Source of the DNA: Penium margaritaceum
Lineage: Eukaryota; Streptophyta; Zygnematophyceae; Desmidiales; Peniaceae
Assembly (NCBI GenBank): GCA_023375785.1
Contig: SZWC01004881.1
Coordinates: forward strand, 62,936-120,416
DNA: 57,481 bases
Direction of reading: 5' to 3'
Positions 9,796 through 20,399 of the stretch are shown here, piece by piece. The first letter of the stretch is position 1. Every line of letters begins with the position of its first letter. The notes below the pieces were generated by a model, which was not told the origin of the DNA, made no database searches, and was given only the letters and a program-made list of their open reading frames with translations. The translations under genes were made by a program, and so were the position numbers.

Positions 9796-10794
9796 CTATT
9801 GTAATGCTCCAATCTCCATGGGCTTGTCGTCGCTCTCTGCCCGCTTGCCATAACCACCGCCAAAAGAGGTGTGGCTGTTGGCATGAGCCTGTTGCACGAG
9901 CGAGTCATACCATTTAGCTGCTACGATCATTCCCAAAAGGTTGTTGTTGAGTTCGTGCATCACCGTCACAGCACGGGCGTCGTTTCTGAGGCCGTTACGG
10001 TAGTGTAAGAACAATTTGTGGGAGTCCAAGCAACAGTTGGCACCCATCTCACAAAACTTGCGGTTGTGGTTGGCGACGCCAGCAGTTTGGCAAAGCCAAC
10101 GCAGCTTGGAGTACGTGTTGTTCCTCACGTTACCCATGTTGAAGCGCTTGATAAACGACTCTGTGAACTCCTTCCACGAGGTCGGCCATTTTAGAGTAGG
10201 GACGCCACTGCTACATGTTGGAGCCAACGGGATTGAGATTCCGGTCATGGCTGCAATGCAAGTGCCCATCGCTACTCCACTGTTATGTGGATTGGACCCC
10301 ATCAAGTCAGCCCACCAATCCAACGATTCCCCTCTTAACAGGGTCGCAGCATAGTCGAGGCGCGCCTCATACCTTGAGGCATCCACACCAATGGCAATGG
10401 AGTACAAATCTAATCCAAGTGTCAAAGTGTACGGAGCTCGTTCATCCTTCCTCGATTGGTCGAACGGCTCTGGCTTGGGCAGGCTCAGGACGCCAACCAC
10501 AGTTCCGTTTACGTTGGAAACTACCACTAGTGTGGTCACTGGACGCTTTACTAGCTCCTGATTGAGGTACACCTTTCGCTTCTCCATCCGATGCATCTTG
10601 GCTTGCATGTCGGTGAATTTTTTGTGCAATACCACGGCTGATTTTACTTTGCCTTGTGCCTCAAATTCCCCGGCCATTGGGATCGTGCCGGATGAATTCA
10701 TTTTCATGTCCAGGACAACTACTTCCTCAACGGGTCCTCCAATTACCGTCTTGTCACTGGAGTGCGTGGTTGACCTTGACCACAGATCTGCCAA
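9796..10794 (-). pseudogene. Gypsy-E gag (capsid region)
   Basis: The 332-codon frame has the layout of a plant Gypsy gag. A weak coiled N-terminal region (MQAKMHRMEKRKVYLNQELV) comes first, then PKPEPFDQSRKDERAPYTL, then the retrotrans_gag core with YAATLLRGESLDWWADL and SWKEFTESFIKRFN (typical W-x-x-F motifs), and a C-terminal LLGMIVAAKWYDSLVQQAH region. It ends at a TAG immediately before the zinc knuckle. Both copies of the duplicated knuckle segment share that stop, so it predates the Copia-D rearrangement. Upstream DNA at 10800-10870 has a splice-like GTAAGC...CAG pattern, but I would not claim an intron. Confidence 0.85.
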
Positions 10795-10800
10795 AGAGAT

Positions 10801-12771
10801 GAGATGTGTGCTGGTCTACGCTTACCAGGGGAGGTTGCCACGTAGATGATTGTGTCCCTGAGCCAAGGATGGCACTGAAACCAAGTGTCAACCGGACACG
10901 GTCTGCTAGCCTCAACTAGAACGTGTAGACACCAACCGGCGGCAGCAGCGACCAAGGGGAGGCCGGTGCACACCTGCCCATGTATATGTAAAAGCATAGG
11001 ATCATCTTGGGGGTGCATTGGAACATGTGTGTCGATGGGAGTAAAATGTACTTGTTATTCAAGTGTCAACATACAAGACTATATGTACATGATGACACAT
11101 TCTAGGCGATTTGAGGTCACCAAGCCATGTACAGCTCTGTACGGGCCAGGTATGAGTGTTATTGCCTCAGCATCATGTAGCAAATCCTCCCAGCTTTCCA
11201 ACATACCAAGAATTGCATCATCTCGTGAAGGAACGGCCGAGATATGGCCATTTTTGTGAACCACGGAAATCTGACGTTGGTAGCACCACTAGCGGCGGTG
11301 ACGGTTGCCCAAAGGGCCCTTTCTAAAAATAACACATCGAGGCGCCATTCCGAAGCACCCTTGGCCCTCAATGATCCTTGATTTGTTGACTAACCGTGTC
11401 CCAAGGTACACTTCAGCCTCGTTGGGTCTTCCGTGGGTCGAGCCTTGGTCCTTGGGGATGATTTTTTGTCGTTTGTTTTCCCCTCGGCCGGTCCAACCTT
11501 AGGTTGGACGTAACCTCATCAATTCTTGATGGATCGATCGTGTTCTTGGATCGACCTCACATGCTTTTTCCAGTACAGTCCAAATGGACCAAGCGACCAG
11601 ATACCCACCATGTCCAAATTTTAAGCTGTCGTGTCCGCACTTGCTAAAAAAGGTACCGTATACCCAAACCACTTTCATTTTGAAACCGCGTATCCGGTTT
11701 CCGCCATATTAAAAATTATCCGAGTCTAACGTATTACACACAACATACCACCATATGTAAATTTAATCACCGCATACCTAGAACGAATACAGGTGAACAT
11801 TGAACATTATACGAACGCGATCCTAGTGCTCATCGTGCCGGATGTGTACGTGACACTTTGTCGTACTCAGGCGCGATATCTTCCCTGTCCATTTGATTAC
11901 TTCGAGTACAATCGTTGGCGACAACGCTACTGAGCATCACAATTGGTCACTAGCACAGATGATTGATGACCGATCCATCGCGCGGTTCATATGCCACTAC
12001 CATGCACATCATGAAGTGCGGAATCACCTTGTTGAATAAGGGAATTGACGGAAGTTGAACCTAAAAACTGACCCTGTTTGCACTTTTTGCCTTAGAGGTC
12101 GTGATTTCTCACGCTACGGACGTGATAGGGCGAGACCTATCCACGAGTGACATGGAACCGATGTATGTAGGCCGTACACTACCTCCAATGGACGGCTGGG
12201 GAGACATCCAACACACTTGACGCGGTCCATGGGGTATGGACATACCCTCTTCGCCCAAACAAACATGCGACGAGGCCGAAGCTGCCTAGCACCAAGTGAC
12301 GGCTAAGTGGGACGCCATATATGACCATGCACCACCGAGTACACACCCCATGTGTTGGATGCTCGGTTTGCGGGCTCCAACTAGTCATCCTTTATACGCC
12401 AACAGTGATTGGTATCCATGGTTGCAGCTGCATCCCATGACCATCTCGCGTATGTAACCCCATGGTGTTCTGCTTCCATAATGTCTTTTTTTATGATGAC
12501 GTACCCACTTTGCAATAACCTCTCTCCATTCGTCCGTGTCATGCTTAACTAATGTTACACTTGTAGTCTAAGATGCAAAAGTACTAAGTATGGGTACGGT
12601 GTTCATCATTCACGATTTTAATACATGCGGTTCACAATATTTCCCGCACAAGCATGGACAATACCAATATCAGACTAGCACTACAGTGAACATGGTAACA
12701 AAAACATGGACACACAATACTATGTGTTGACAGATAGCTTAGGATAAAGGTATGAATTCCACCGGCATGTA
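10801..12771. other. About 2 kb without a recognisable gene
   Basis: The interval holds only short ORFs of no recognisable family. The part at 11640-11820 is AT-rich with a GGTACCGTATACC near-palindrome that resembles sequence at 21810-21960. The expected 5' LTR of Gypsy-E should lie just right of 10800 but could not be recognised, since no TGGTATC-type primer site is visible. Confidence 0.5.
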
Positions 12772-13161
12772 CTACCCAAGTATCCCACTGACTAACCAGC
12801 TTTGAAGGGTGGATGGCAGTGAAAAGATCCATGCCATCACCTCACAGGCAAAACAGAGTTGGCCTACATGACATCCTGCCATAGGATTGCCATATGCACG
12901 TGCAAAGCATACGTCACCCATAAGTTCCTCAACTGCATCGTAGAATACGTCACTGATGGGATCAATGACCTCCCCTGTTGAATCTGCATCCTCTTCAGGG
13001 ATATCTCCCATCACCTGGCCTTTGTGGCATGGGTACATGTACATGTTAAAGATGTGTTTTGGCTTCTTGCCAGCCCATATTCTTGAAATGAAGTATGTTG
13101 AACCGACGCCAAGTACGAAACCAGTCACAAACGAGAGCTCAGAGCCCGATGGGCAGTCCAT
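12772..13161 (-). CDS. Hypothetical ORF with an N-terminal membrane segment
   Basis: This 129-codon ORF belongs to no family I recognise. It starts with ATG in a reasonable context (CCATGG). Residues 9-26 (LSFVTGFVLGVGSTYFIS) form a plausible transmembrane or signal-anchor helix followed by a basic RIWAGKKPK. Then comes an acidic segment (residues about 52-78, PEEDADSTGEVIDPISDVFY) and a Cys-containing tail. A GT at the GGTGACGTATGC site after the acidic segment could be a splice donor, so it might be a first exon of a host gene or a fragment carried next to the MULE. It could equally be a chance ORF. Confidence 0.3.
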   Translation of the reverse strand: MDCPSGSELSFVTGFVLGVGSTYFISRIWAGKKPKHIFNMYMYPCHKGQVMGDIPEEDADSTGEVIDPISDVFYDAVEELMGDVCFARAYGNPMAGCHVGQLCFACEVMAWIFSLPSTLQSWLVSGILG

Positions 13162-13410
13162 GGCAACAGCTGGGTTGGTTTAATGTTGACCTTCGTTAAA
13201 GAGAATTACCAAAATTTCCATGAAGTCAACTTTAAGCTGCGGGGTGGGTATATCATTTCCTTTCGCTGAGAAAATTTCCATTCCACATCCACATCTTGTG
13301 TTACATGAGCAAATGTAGAGAAACACACTGACAAGCAAGCAGACTGCCTATTAGCCTCCCTTCACCAAGGACCCTACTGAGATTGGCCACATGTTATCTT
13401 GCCCGTCCTC

Positions 13411-14128
13411 TCAACTTGGTAACTTTGTCCATGTCTTCATCCAAGGGCTCAAAATGAAGCAAGGCCCCTTGAAGTCGCACTCCCTTGTTCTGCACACCAT
13501 AGACACATGACATGGTCGAGTGTTAGACAACACATTAATGAATATTGGCCTAAAAAACATGGAGTATGGGAAGAAGTTAACGTTCCTTTCATACCCCCTT
13601 GTTCTCTTCCTCATCGTAGTAGTCATCCGAGACATCATCCCAGCTGCCATGTGACATGCCCTACGTGGCAAGACGTTGGTGGGTATAGTCGAGGGACTCT
13701 TGATTGCGCCTCATGTCGTCTTCTTCACTGATCCACCTGTAGGGTTCAGGGACCTTTGGCTCAGAGCCCTCATTGAGGATGAAGCATTCTGGGTCGTAAA
13801 CGTTCTCCTCTCCACTATCATATGTTGGAAATTTTTCTAGGTCGTACTTGCTGTCGTCGCCGTCGGAGACGTTGATTGTCTCCTGCTGCAGACCAGCAAC
13901 GGGAGTGTCAATGTCGCTTGTACTGCCTGTGGGTCCTACTGCTACTGCTGCAACTGCTGCTGCAGCCTCTGATGCCTTTGCCTCTGCTTGGGTGCCACTT
14001 CCGGGCCAGTGCTCGGCGTAAGCAACCGCACGCACTGCTGCCTTCGCTCTCTCCAACCACTTTAGCAACACTGCCTCTGCTGCTGCTGCTGGTGGTGCCA
14101 CTACCGGTGGGTTTGTGCACTTGGACAT
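13411..14128 (-). pseudogene. Acidic/Ala-rich ORF downstream of the MULE transposase, broken
   Basis: The main frame at 14128-13661 (155 codons) is Ala-rich at first (residues 8-72), then acidic (VSDGDDSKYDLEKF, DSGEENVYDPE, WISEEDDMRRNQES). After a stop the same character continues towards 13580 in another frame (DDVSDDYYDEEEN). It lies directly downstream of the transposase relic on the same strand. It may be a MULE C-terminal extension, a second MULE-encoded protein or unrelated sequence. I do not recognise a domain. Confidence 0.4.
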
Positions 14129-14174
14129 GGTTTGGCCCCTTAGGCCACACCGTCGGAAGATCTTGTTTGTTTTC

Positions 14175-15300
14175 CTAAGTTCTTTTGCGGTCCAACCGCT
14201 TGCTCAGGGACCTTCCCCGTCCACGTCGTGGACCCGACTGTAGCCAGATGACCCCCTCCAACGGTGTCAGCGTGACTGGGTCCACAACCGTCATTGGGTT
14301 GTTGTACGTGCGCCGGAAATCCATCTTTGTTAGGCCGACGTCACACAGTGGCTCTGGCAGCTGGCCCCCAGCAAGTAGCACAGCGCAAGCATGCACGTAG
14401 GGTTGTCCCCACTCTTTTCATGTACCACAGGTACACGACCGTTGGGCGATATCCACGCTCCAAACATGGTTAGACGCTCCATGGACCATAGCCATCTGCG
14501 GCCCCTCCTCCGTGACGTCGTACCCGTTGCACAACACGGATGTGTTCATCGAGCCTCTAGATTTGAGGCCAGGCCGCCCTTGCACGCTCTTGCCTCTTTT
14601 ATGTGTTCAGTCATCAGGCGCTGCATCCACACAAATAGTGAGACAAAGTAGTAAAATGGATACAACGTCGACACTTTGATGTTGCACGCATTGAGAGACT
14701 CAGAGGCGTTTGACTTCGTGTGCCCACCACGACCAATTGGGCGGTAGACACGCGTCTACCGCCCCAGTGGGATGCATACTCCGGCGCTGCCAAGTAAGTG
14801 AACTGCACATCGCGGGTACTGTTGCCTCATGATCTCTTCACACCGTTGAAACTCTGCGTGGGTCAACGCATGGGCCAGATGCCAGCACCAAAAATCTGTG
14901 CACTTTCCGTACCGTTTATGGACGCTCTGCCAAAGGTGCAACGCACAGTAAGTGTGCGTGGCACCCGGCAGCTTGCTGGCCACTGAGTTCATGAGACCCT
15001 TCTCTCGATTGCTGATGACTGCTGTGCCCTGCTCTGCTACGGTGGGGTAGGCGATGGCGAGGTGGAAGCAGAACTAAGTCTAGTAGTCCTCGTTTCTGTG
15101 GGTACCAGTGCCCATGCCATAGGCACTGCATGATCGCTGGCGTCGAAGCACTACGCCACCAACAACATCTGTTTGTGGCCGTTCTTTAGGAAAGTCCCGT
15201 CCATCGTTATAATGCGACGGGAGCACTGAAAACTGAGGACGGTCGCGCCAGGGGCCACGAAGGCCCACTGGAAAACGTTACCCTCTCTCGCCTCTTCGAC
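14175..15300 (-). pseudogene. Mutator-like (MULE) transposase relic
   Basis: MULE transposases cut and paste DNA transposons with a DDE RNase H fold. Reading leftward from 15.25 kb, several frames together show the expected order. First is IITMDGTFLKNGHKQMLLVA with the first catalytic Asp. Next is AVISNREKGLMNSV, where the usual second Asp of ISD is Asn. Then come ATHTYCALHLWQSVHKRYG, ALTHAEFQRCEEIM, SNASESLNACNI and the C-terminal SWIM-like HACAVLLAGGQLPEPLC, ending in a basic GRGRSLSKRLDRKRT tail. The pieces sit in different frames with stops between them, so it is dead. I saw no terminal inverted repeats. Confidence 0.75.
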
Positions 15301-15884
15301 AACGTGCGCGTCGCGGTCCAGTCTCATGAGCTACAGGAAGGCGTAAACGAATGGGGTCATGCACTTCTACAACAAAATAAACAAAAAAAAGTACGGACAA
15401 GTGCACAGTGAATACCTCTTGCACTTACGCTGGGAATAGGGACCAAGACATGGTCCCATTTATGGTTAATCACCTCTGAAAAATACACTCTACACACAGT
15501 GTACATGTCAAATGTAAGCCTTTGGAAATTTCATGGTACCTTTATGGAAGTTACGTTAAAATTTAATTTACTGTGTGTGTTCATACATATTAGCATGTAC
15601 TTGTATGCCTCAACATGCGAAAGTTCTTGGAAGGCTGGCAATTAAAATATAAATACCCAACAAAAACCATGCCTTCTTTTTCCACAACTCCATTTGCAGT
15701 TCCCTTAAACAGACGTACATTTTTCCTTATACCTTAAAGATGCTACTACTGTGAAGAATGCAAACGCCTATTCCTGAACGCGGAACTAGTCGGAGACACA
15801 ATCGACACCGTTTTACTGCCGGGATTAAGGGTTTGATTTTCCCGGGCTCCTGCTGGATCCCGCTGTAGCGGGGCCCAACAGGTC
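15301..15884. other. AT-rich stretch, nothing recognised
   Basis: Between the MULE relic and the hairpin array there is AT-rich sequence with no ORF of note and no repeat shared with other parts of the window. Confidence 0.5.
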
Positions 15885-16070
15885 CCCTTCTGTCGTACTC
15901 AAATTCCTCGCAAACCTGTTATCGATCGTCATATGTGTTGACGAATAGTCGACGGTCGTCGATCGTCAATTTTCATCTATTTATAGACGACCAAATCGTA
16001 CATTGCCGATCGACGATCGTCATAGATTGACGGCCGATGAGTGTCTATTGACATCTTCTCAAAATACACT
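15885..16070 (+). repeat. 186-bp segment repeated verbatim after an N
   Basis: The segment is repeated exactly at 16072-16257, directly after the N at 16071. Perfect identity among otherwise diverged units points to an unmerged contig overlap rather than a biological duplication. Confidence 0.8.
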
Positions 16071-16071
16071 N
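16071..16071. other. Single-base assembly gap (N)
   Basis: An N sits between two identical 186-bp copies, so it likely marks a scaffold join. Confidence 0.9.
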
Positions 16072-16393
16072 CCCTTCTGTCGTACTCAAATTCCTCGCAA
16101 ACCTGTTATCGATCGTCATATGTGTTGACGAATAGTCGACGGTCGTCGATCGTCAATTTTCATCTATTTATAGACGACCAAATCGTACATTGCCGATCGA
16201 CGATCGTCATAGATTGACGGCCGATGAGTGTCTATTGACATCTTCTCAAAATACACTTTGTGTATTTTTCACGTGTCCGTCAGATACACTTACCATAGAC
16301 ACTCCCCCAATGCACTTTATCCCTTTGGGGGGGGGGGAGAGATCTCCGGCTCTCATGTTGCCCCCCCCCCCCCAAAAAACAGGGAAAGTGTTT

Positions 16394-16394
16394 N
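16394..16394. other. Single-base assembly gap (N)
   Basis: An N sits just after the 13-C homopolymer at 16361-16373. The 113 bp after it (16395-16507) repeat 16145-16257 verbatim, again suggesting an artificial join. Confidence 0.9.
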
Positions 16395-17550
16395 GTCGAT
16401 CGTCAATTTTCATCTATTTATAGACGACCAAATCGTACATTGCCGATCGACGATCGTCATAGATTGACGGCCGATGAGTGTCTATTGACATCTTCTCAAA
16501 ATACACTAAGTGTATAGTACACTTAGTGTATTCAAGTAATGGTTGTACAATACACAACTCAGCTACACAACCCCAATACACTCGTCGCTTCTGGGGGGGG
16601 GGGGGGGGAGAGATTGGGTCCCAACTATTTGGTTACCAATGTGCAATATGGTTTCCGCACATATGGATGTCATCGACTAGTCGATTGTCGTCGATCATCG
16701 ATCTTCATCTATGTATAGACGGTCGAATTGTACATCATCAATCTTCAATCATCATAGATCGACGGTCGACGAGAGTCTATTAACATCTTCTCAAAATACA
16801 CTTTGTGTATTTTTCATGTGTCCGTCAGATACACCTACCATAGACACTCCCCCAATATACTTTATCCCTTTGGGGGGGGAGAGATCTCCGGCTCCCATGT
16901 TCCCCCCCCCCCAAAACAGGTAATGTGTATTAAGAGAGTGTATATGATGTGTGTATCCGACGGACATGTGAAAAGTACACTAAGTGTATAGTACAATTAG
17001 TGTATTCAAGTAACGGTTGTACAATACACAACTCAGATACACAACCCCAATACACTCATCGCTTCTAAGGGGGGGGGGGGGGAGATGGGGTCCCGACTAT
17101 GTCGTTACCAATGTGCAATATGGTTCCTGCACATATGGATGTCATAGACTAGTGGACGGTCGTCGATCATCGATCGTCATCTATGTATAGATGATCGAAT
17201 CGTACATTGTCAACCGTCGATCATCATAGATCGACGGTCGACGAGTGTCTATTGACATCTTCTCAAAATACACTTTGTGTATTTTTCACGTGTCCGTCAG
17301 ATACTCTTACCATAGACACTCCCCCAATACACTTTACCCTTTGGGGGGGGGGAGATCCCCGGCTCCCATGTTGCCCCCCCTCCCAAAACATGTAAGGTGT
17401 ATTAGGAGATGCATATGATGTGCGTATCCAACGGACATGTAAAAAATACACTGTGTATAGTACACTTAGTGTATTCAAGTAACACTTGTACAATAAACAA
17501 CCCAGCTACACAACCCCAATACACTCGTCGCTTCTGGGGGGGGGGGGAGA

Positions 17551-17997
17551 TGCCGCCGACGAAGAAACACTGCAACAACTGCGGAATTACGCTCGTTATG
17601 AAGCTGCTTATATTTTGTGTCCAACCGTTCTGAAATTAAACACCCACTTTACAAAGGTAACCAATCAGAAAACGATAAGTCGAGGTGGTGCATGTCCGCC
17701 AGCTGGAGACGCCGGGATGAAGTTAAAGGACATGGGCGAGTGTCGTCGGGTCGTAACCCTAAACGCCCATGTCCACGACCCGACAGAAGGGGACCTGTTA
17801 TACGCCAGCTGGAGACGCCGGGATCTGTTCTACCTCGTGCATGCAACATCCGATAAATCGAGGTGGTGCATGTCCCGAATAATGAAAAACAATACACGAC
17901 ATGACTCTACCCCCTCGCCATCAGACTCTGAAAACACGTACCTATCGCTTTTTCTAGCATTATTACATGATCTATGTCCGTTTGCAATATACGCCTC
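17551..17997. other. Short duplicated and interleaved inverted motifs, no gene
   Basis: CGAGGTGGTGCATGTCC occurs twice (about 17680 and 17860), as does GCCAGCTGGAGACGCCGGGAT (about 17698 and 17801). Between them are two interleaved inverted repeats at 17728-17784. The 219-codon ORF crossing this region has no family signature. Confidence 0.6.
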
Positions 17998-18541
17998 TGT
18001 CAGGAATGCTGTCCTGGCGTGCCCTGAACCACCTAAGTGTCCACGGTTACTTAGTGCAAAGCGACTTCCAAGGGAGGTGTGTGCTTTGGATCGCCACAAC
18101 ACCAAGGGAGCAGAATTCTGGCAGAATACAGAGTGCGGAAACTGAGAAAGGTTGAGAATCATCAATGGTTAGTTGTTTTGGTGAGATTACATCAGATTCT
18201 TATAGCCTGTGATCTGATCTTTCCATTTCATCCAAGCACGCCCAAAACGGAGCAGTATAGCCCCTGCTACGCCCATCCAAGCAACTCTTGGTGGAGCCGC
18301 CTTTGGCTGCCGCCGACGCGAGTCGTCTCCGACATGAGCCGACGACGGCTCGAAGCGCCTTTCTTTGATTGACAAGTCAAAGGGCAGCTCGCCCTGGTTC
18401 AGGGGACCTCCCTGGTTGCTTCCTCTAGGGCCTTGGGGTCTATGGAGCCAGTTGGAGCTGAACGGACCACCGGTGGTGGAGTATCCCGTCCCCTCGGACG
18501 GGTACCAGATTCCACCCGCCGCACCACCCGAACTTTGGGTA
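17998..18541 (-). repeat. Copia-F 3' LTR, lacking its first part
   Basis: It is homologous to 20971-21521. In element orientation it ends TTCCTGACA at 17998. It contains the same TATA-like GCTATAAGAA (18197-18206) as the other LTR. Confidence 0.85.
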
Positions 18542-19118
18542 GGTGCTGCGCTCCAGCACCGTCGTCCTCCGAAGACCCATCATCGACCTCTGCAGCCGCC
18601 GGCTCCTCCTCACACTCAAGGAGTTGGAATCACTCCCCCCACTTTGGAGAGTGCGATGCGTCAATGTTGTTGCTGCTAGTGCAGTAGCTCTGTTGCTCAT
18701 CAAACGTGACGTCGCGGCTGGTGATGACGTCCTGCGTCCATGGATCAAAGAGGCGGTACACCTTGAGCGCACTCTTGTATCGGACAAACGCGCACACCTT
18801 TGCGTGCGGGTCCAGTTTGGATTCTTTTCTTTGTGCGGCCTGCACCAACGTGTGCGCCTTGCACCCGAACTCCTTCAGGTGCGCCACGCTTGGTTTGCGC
18901 CCGCTCCAAGCCTCCTGCGGCGTCTTCCAGCCGCCCTTCCCCTTCAGCACTGTCGTTGGGGTGAGGTTGGTGATGTAGCACACCGTACTCACGGCCTCGG
19001 CCCACAGGCTCCGTGGCAACTTTGGATCCACGAGCATTGTCCGCGCCATGGTGAGTAGCGTCTGGTTCGCACGCTTCACCACGCCATTAGATTGAGGCGT
19101 GTACGGAGTGGTCGGCTA
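18542..19118 (-). pseudogene. Copia-F integrase C-terminal part
   Basis: This continues the integrase after a TAG at 19116-19118 that breaks the motif before PTTPYTPQSNGVVKRAN; the substituted Glu position is seen as Val-Lys in NGVVKRAN rather than the usual N-G-x-x-E-R. The frame continues through LWAEAVSTVCYITNLTPT, the GWKTPQEAWSGRKPSVAHL segment and VRYKSALKVYRLFDP, typical of the region after the integrase core. It ends in an acidic linker, where the deletion junction with the LTR lies at 18542. Confidence 0.8.
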
Positions 19119-20399
19119 CCACTCAATGCCCTGTTCCTTCAGCCACCCTCCGCCACCCACGTACTCGCTGCCATTGTCGCTGCATAGCGCTCTGACCTTG
19201 CCGCCAGTCTGCCTCTCCACTGCTGCGACGTACTTCTTCAGTCGGTCCAGCACATCACTCTTTCTCTTCATGAAGTAGACGTAGAGTTTTTTGCTGCAAT
19301 CATCGATGAAGGTGCTGAAGTACCGGGCGCCCCCAATGGACGGTGTCTTGATCAGTCCGCACACATCACTGTGCACGACCTCGAGCACGTTCTCGGCCCG
19401 CCGCTGTCCGTCTTCAAACGGCTTGCATTTTGCCTTGCCCACGATGCAAGGCTCACACTTGTGCTCTGCGGAATCTGCTGTTGTGTCAGATGCACCGGTG
19501 ATGTTGAGGCCGCGAACCATGTCGCGCTTCGCCATCTCCTGTACGACTACGGGCGATGAGTGCCCCAGCCGCCGATGCCACAGCTGCAGGTCTGCTCCCC
19601 CACCTTTAGCGAGGTTGACGGAGCGTGCTTGCGGGTTCGCTGCATCTGCTGCCAAGGGGATGACTTTTGTGTCAACAATGTAGAGTCCTCCCTCGCGCTT
19701 TGCCTCGAGCACGACCTCACCACCACCGTCCATCCGCACGACTGCACTTTTCCTACGGAAGAGCACTTTATACCCCTTGTCTGTCAAGCGGCTCACACTC
19801 AAAATGTCAGCCAGGCCGGGGACATGTTGCACATTTTGGATAACACATTGTGCCTTCTTACCACCAACTACCACCTCTACGTCCACATTACCTTGGCAGA
19901 CCGCAGGTTCGACCTTATCGCTGGCGGTCACCATGGACTTTGCAGACTTGGTGTAGTTGATGAATCCCACCTTCTTGACTTGGGTATGCTCCTCCGCACC
20001 TGAGTCAAGGCACCGCCGGCTGGCACCCTTCAGGTCGTGGTTCTTTGTGCCGTTGAGAAGCGCCTTCTTGCCTTTGGCACCCTTGCCACCGGACTGCGCC
20101 TCCTCCGGGCACTCCTTGGCCCAATGGCCCTCCTTGCCACAGTTGTGGCATGCACCCCTCTTGGCGCCCTTCTTGCCGCCACCATTACCGCCACCTCGCT
20201 TGTCGCTGCTGCTGCCACCCTGCATTTTGGTGACCAAGGCAGTTGAGGATGACGAGGTCTCACCACCGCTCCGACGGTGCACCTCATTGCGGATGTACTC
20301 GGTGACTGCGCCGTAGGTGAGTTTATCCTCCTCCAAACCTCCCAGCACGGTGATGAGAGGACCCCAATTTTCAGGTAGAGCCATGAGGAGTGCCATCAC
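19119..20399 (-). pseudogene. Copia-F gag C-terminus, protease and integrase core
   Basis: The 427-codon frame has the Copia order. Late gag (MALLMALPENW) comes first, then a canonical CCHC knuckle CHNCGKEGHWAKEC at about residues 84-97. The protease active site is RCLDSGAEEHTQV at about 130, with an intact D-S-G. The pre-integrase box is LQLWHRRLGHSSPVV, followed by the zinc CEPCIVGKAK. The integrase core has VHSDVCG, FIDDCSKKL and LCSDNGSEYV. It is separated from gag by one TAG and from the integrase C-terminus by another, both plausibly single transitions of CAG. Confidence 0.85.

Larger units (their letters stand above)
2550..10800 (-). mobile_element. Gypsy-E: Ty3/gypsy relic on the minus strand, split by Copia-D
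   Basis: Read right to left, the element runs gag (10794-9796), CCHC knuckle and protease start (9795-9396), interruption by Copia-D (9390-4645), protease remainder (4639-4172), RT (about 4100-3224), RNase H (3157-2640) and a short tail resembling the start of the integrase region. Most of integrase and both LTRs were not found. Removing Copia-D and one copy of CGCAA puts the protease halves back in the same frame, which shows they are one gene. Stops, frameshifts and an altered RT active site show that it is dead. Confidence 0.85.
15885..17550. repeat. Tandem hairpin-rich array with G and C homopolymers
   Basis: Diverged units of roughly 480 bp are repeated; for instance CATCTTCTCAAAATACACT recurs near 16785 and 17260. 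Each unit has a block dense in GATCGTC/GACGATC dyads, then an imperfect inverted repeat. In the clearest unit the left arm (16793-16879) ends in 8 G and the right arm (16902-17000) begins with 11 C, giving a fold-back about 200 bp long with a GAGATCTCC-containing apex. A second poly-G of 12-16 bases follows CGCTTCT in each unit (16593, 17069, 17536). No protein or transposase is encoded. Confidence 0.8.

Noticed and set aside
10800..10870. Intron-like GTAAGC...TTTGGCAG upstream of Gypsy-E gag
   Set aside because: The match to splice consensus is short, and nothing upstream is recognisable as a first exon.
12041..12054. GGAATTGACGGAAG, identical to a universally conserved small-subunit rRNA motif
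   Set aside because: The flanking bases do not match rRNA on either side and no other rRNA block is nearby; 14 bases can occur by chance.
17755..17763. AACCCTAAA as a telomere repeat
   Set aside because: There is a single copy only; plant-type telomeric DNA would be a long tandem array.
17486..18145. 219-codon plus-strand ORF
   Set aside because: It crosses the end of the hairpin array, the duplicated small motifs and the Copia-F LTR, so no single gene can explain it, and no motif is recognisable.
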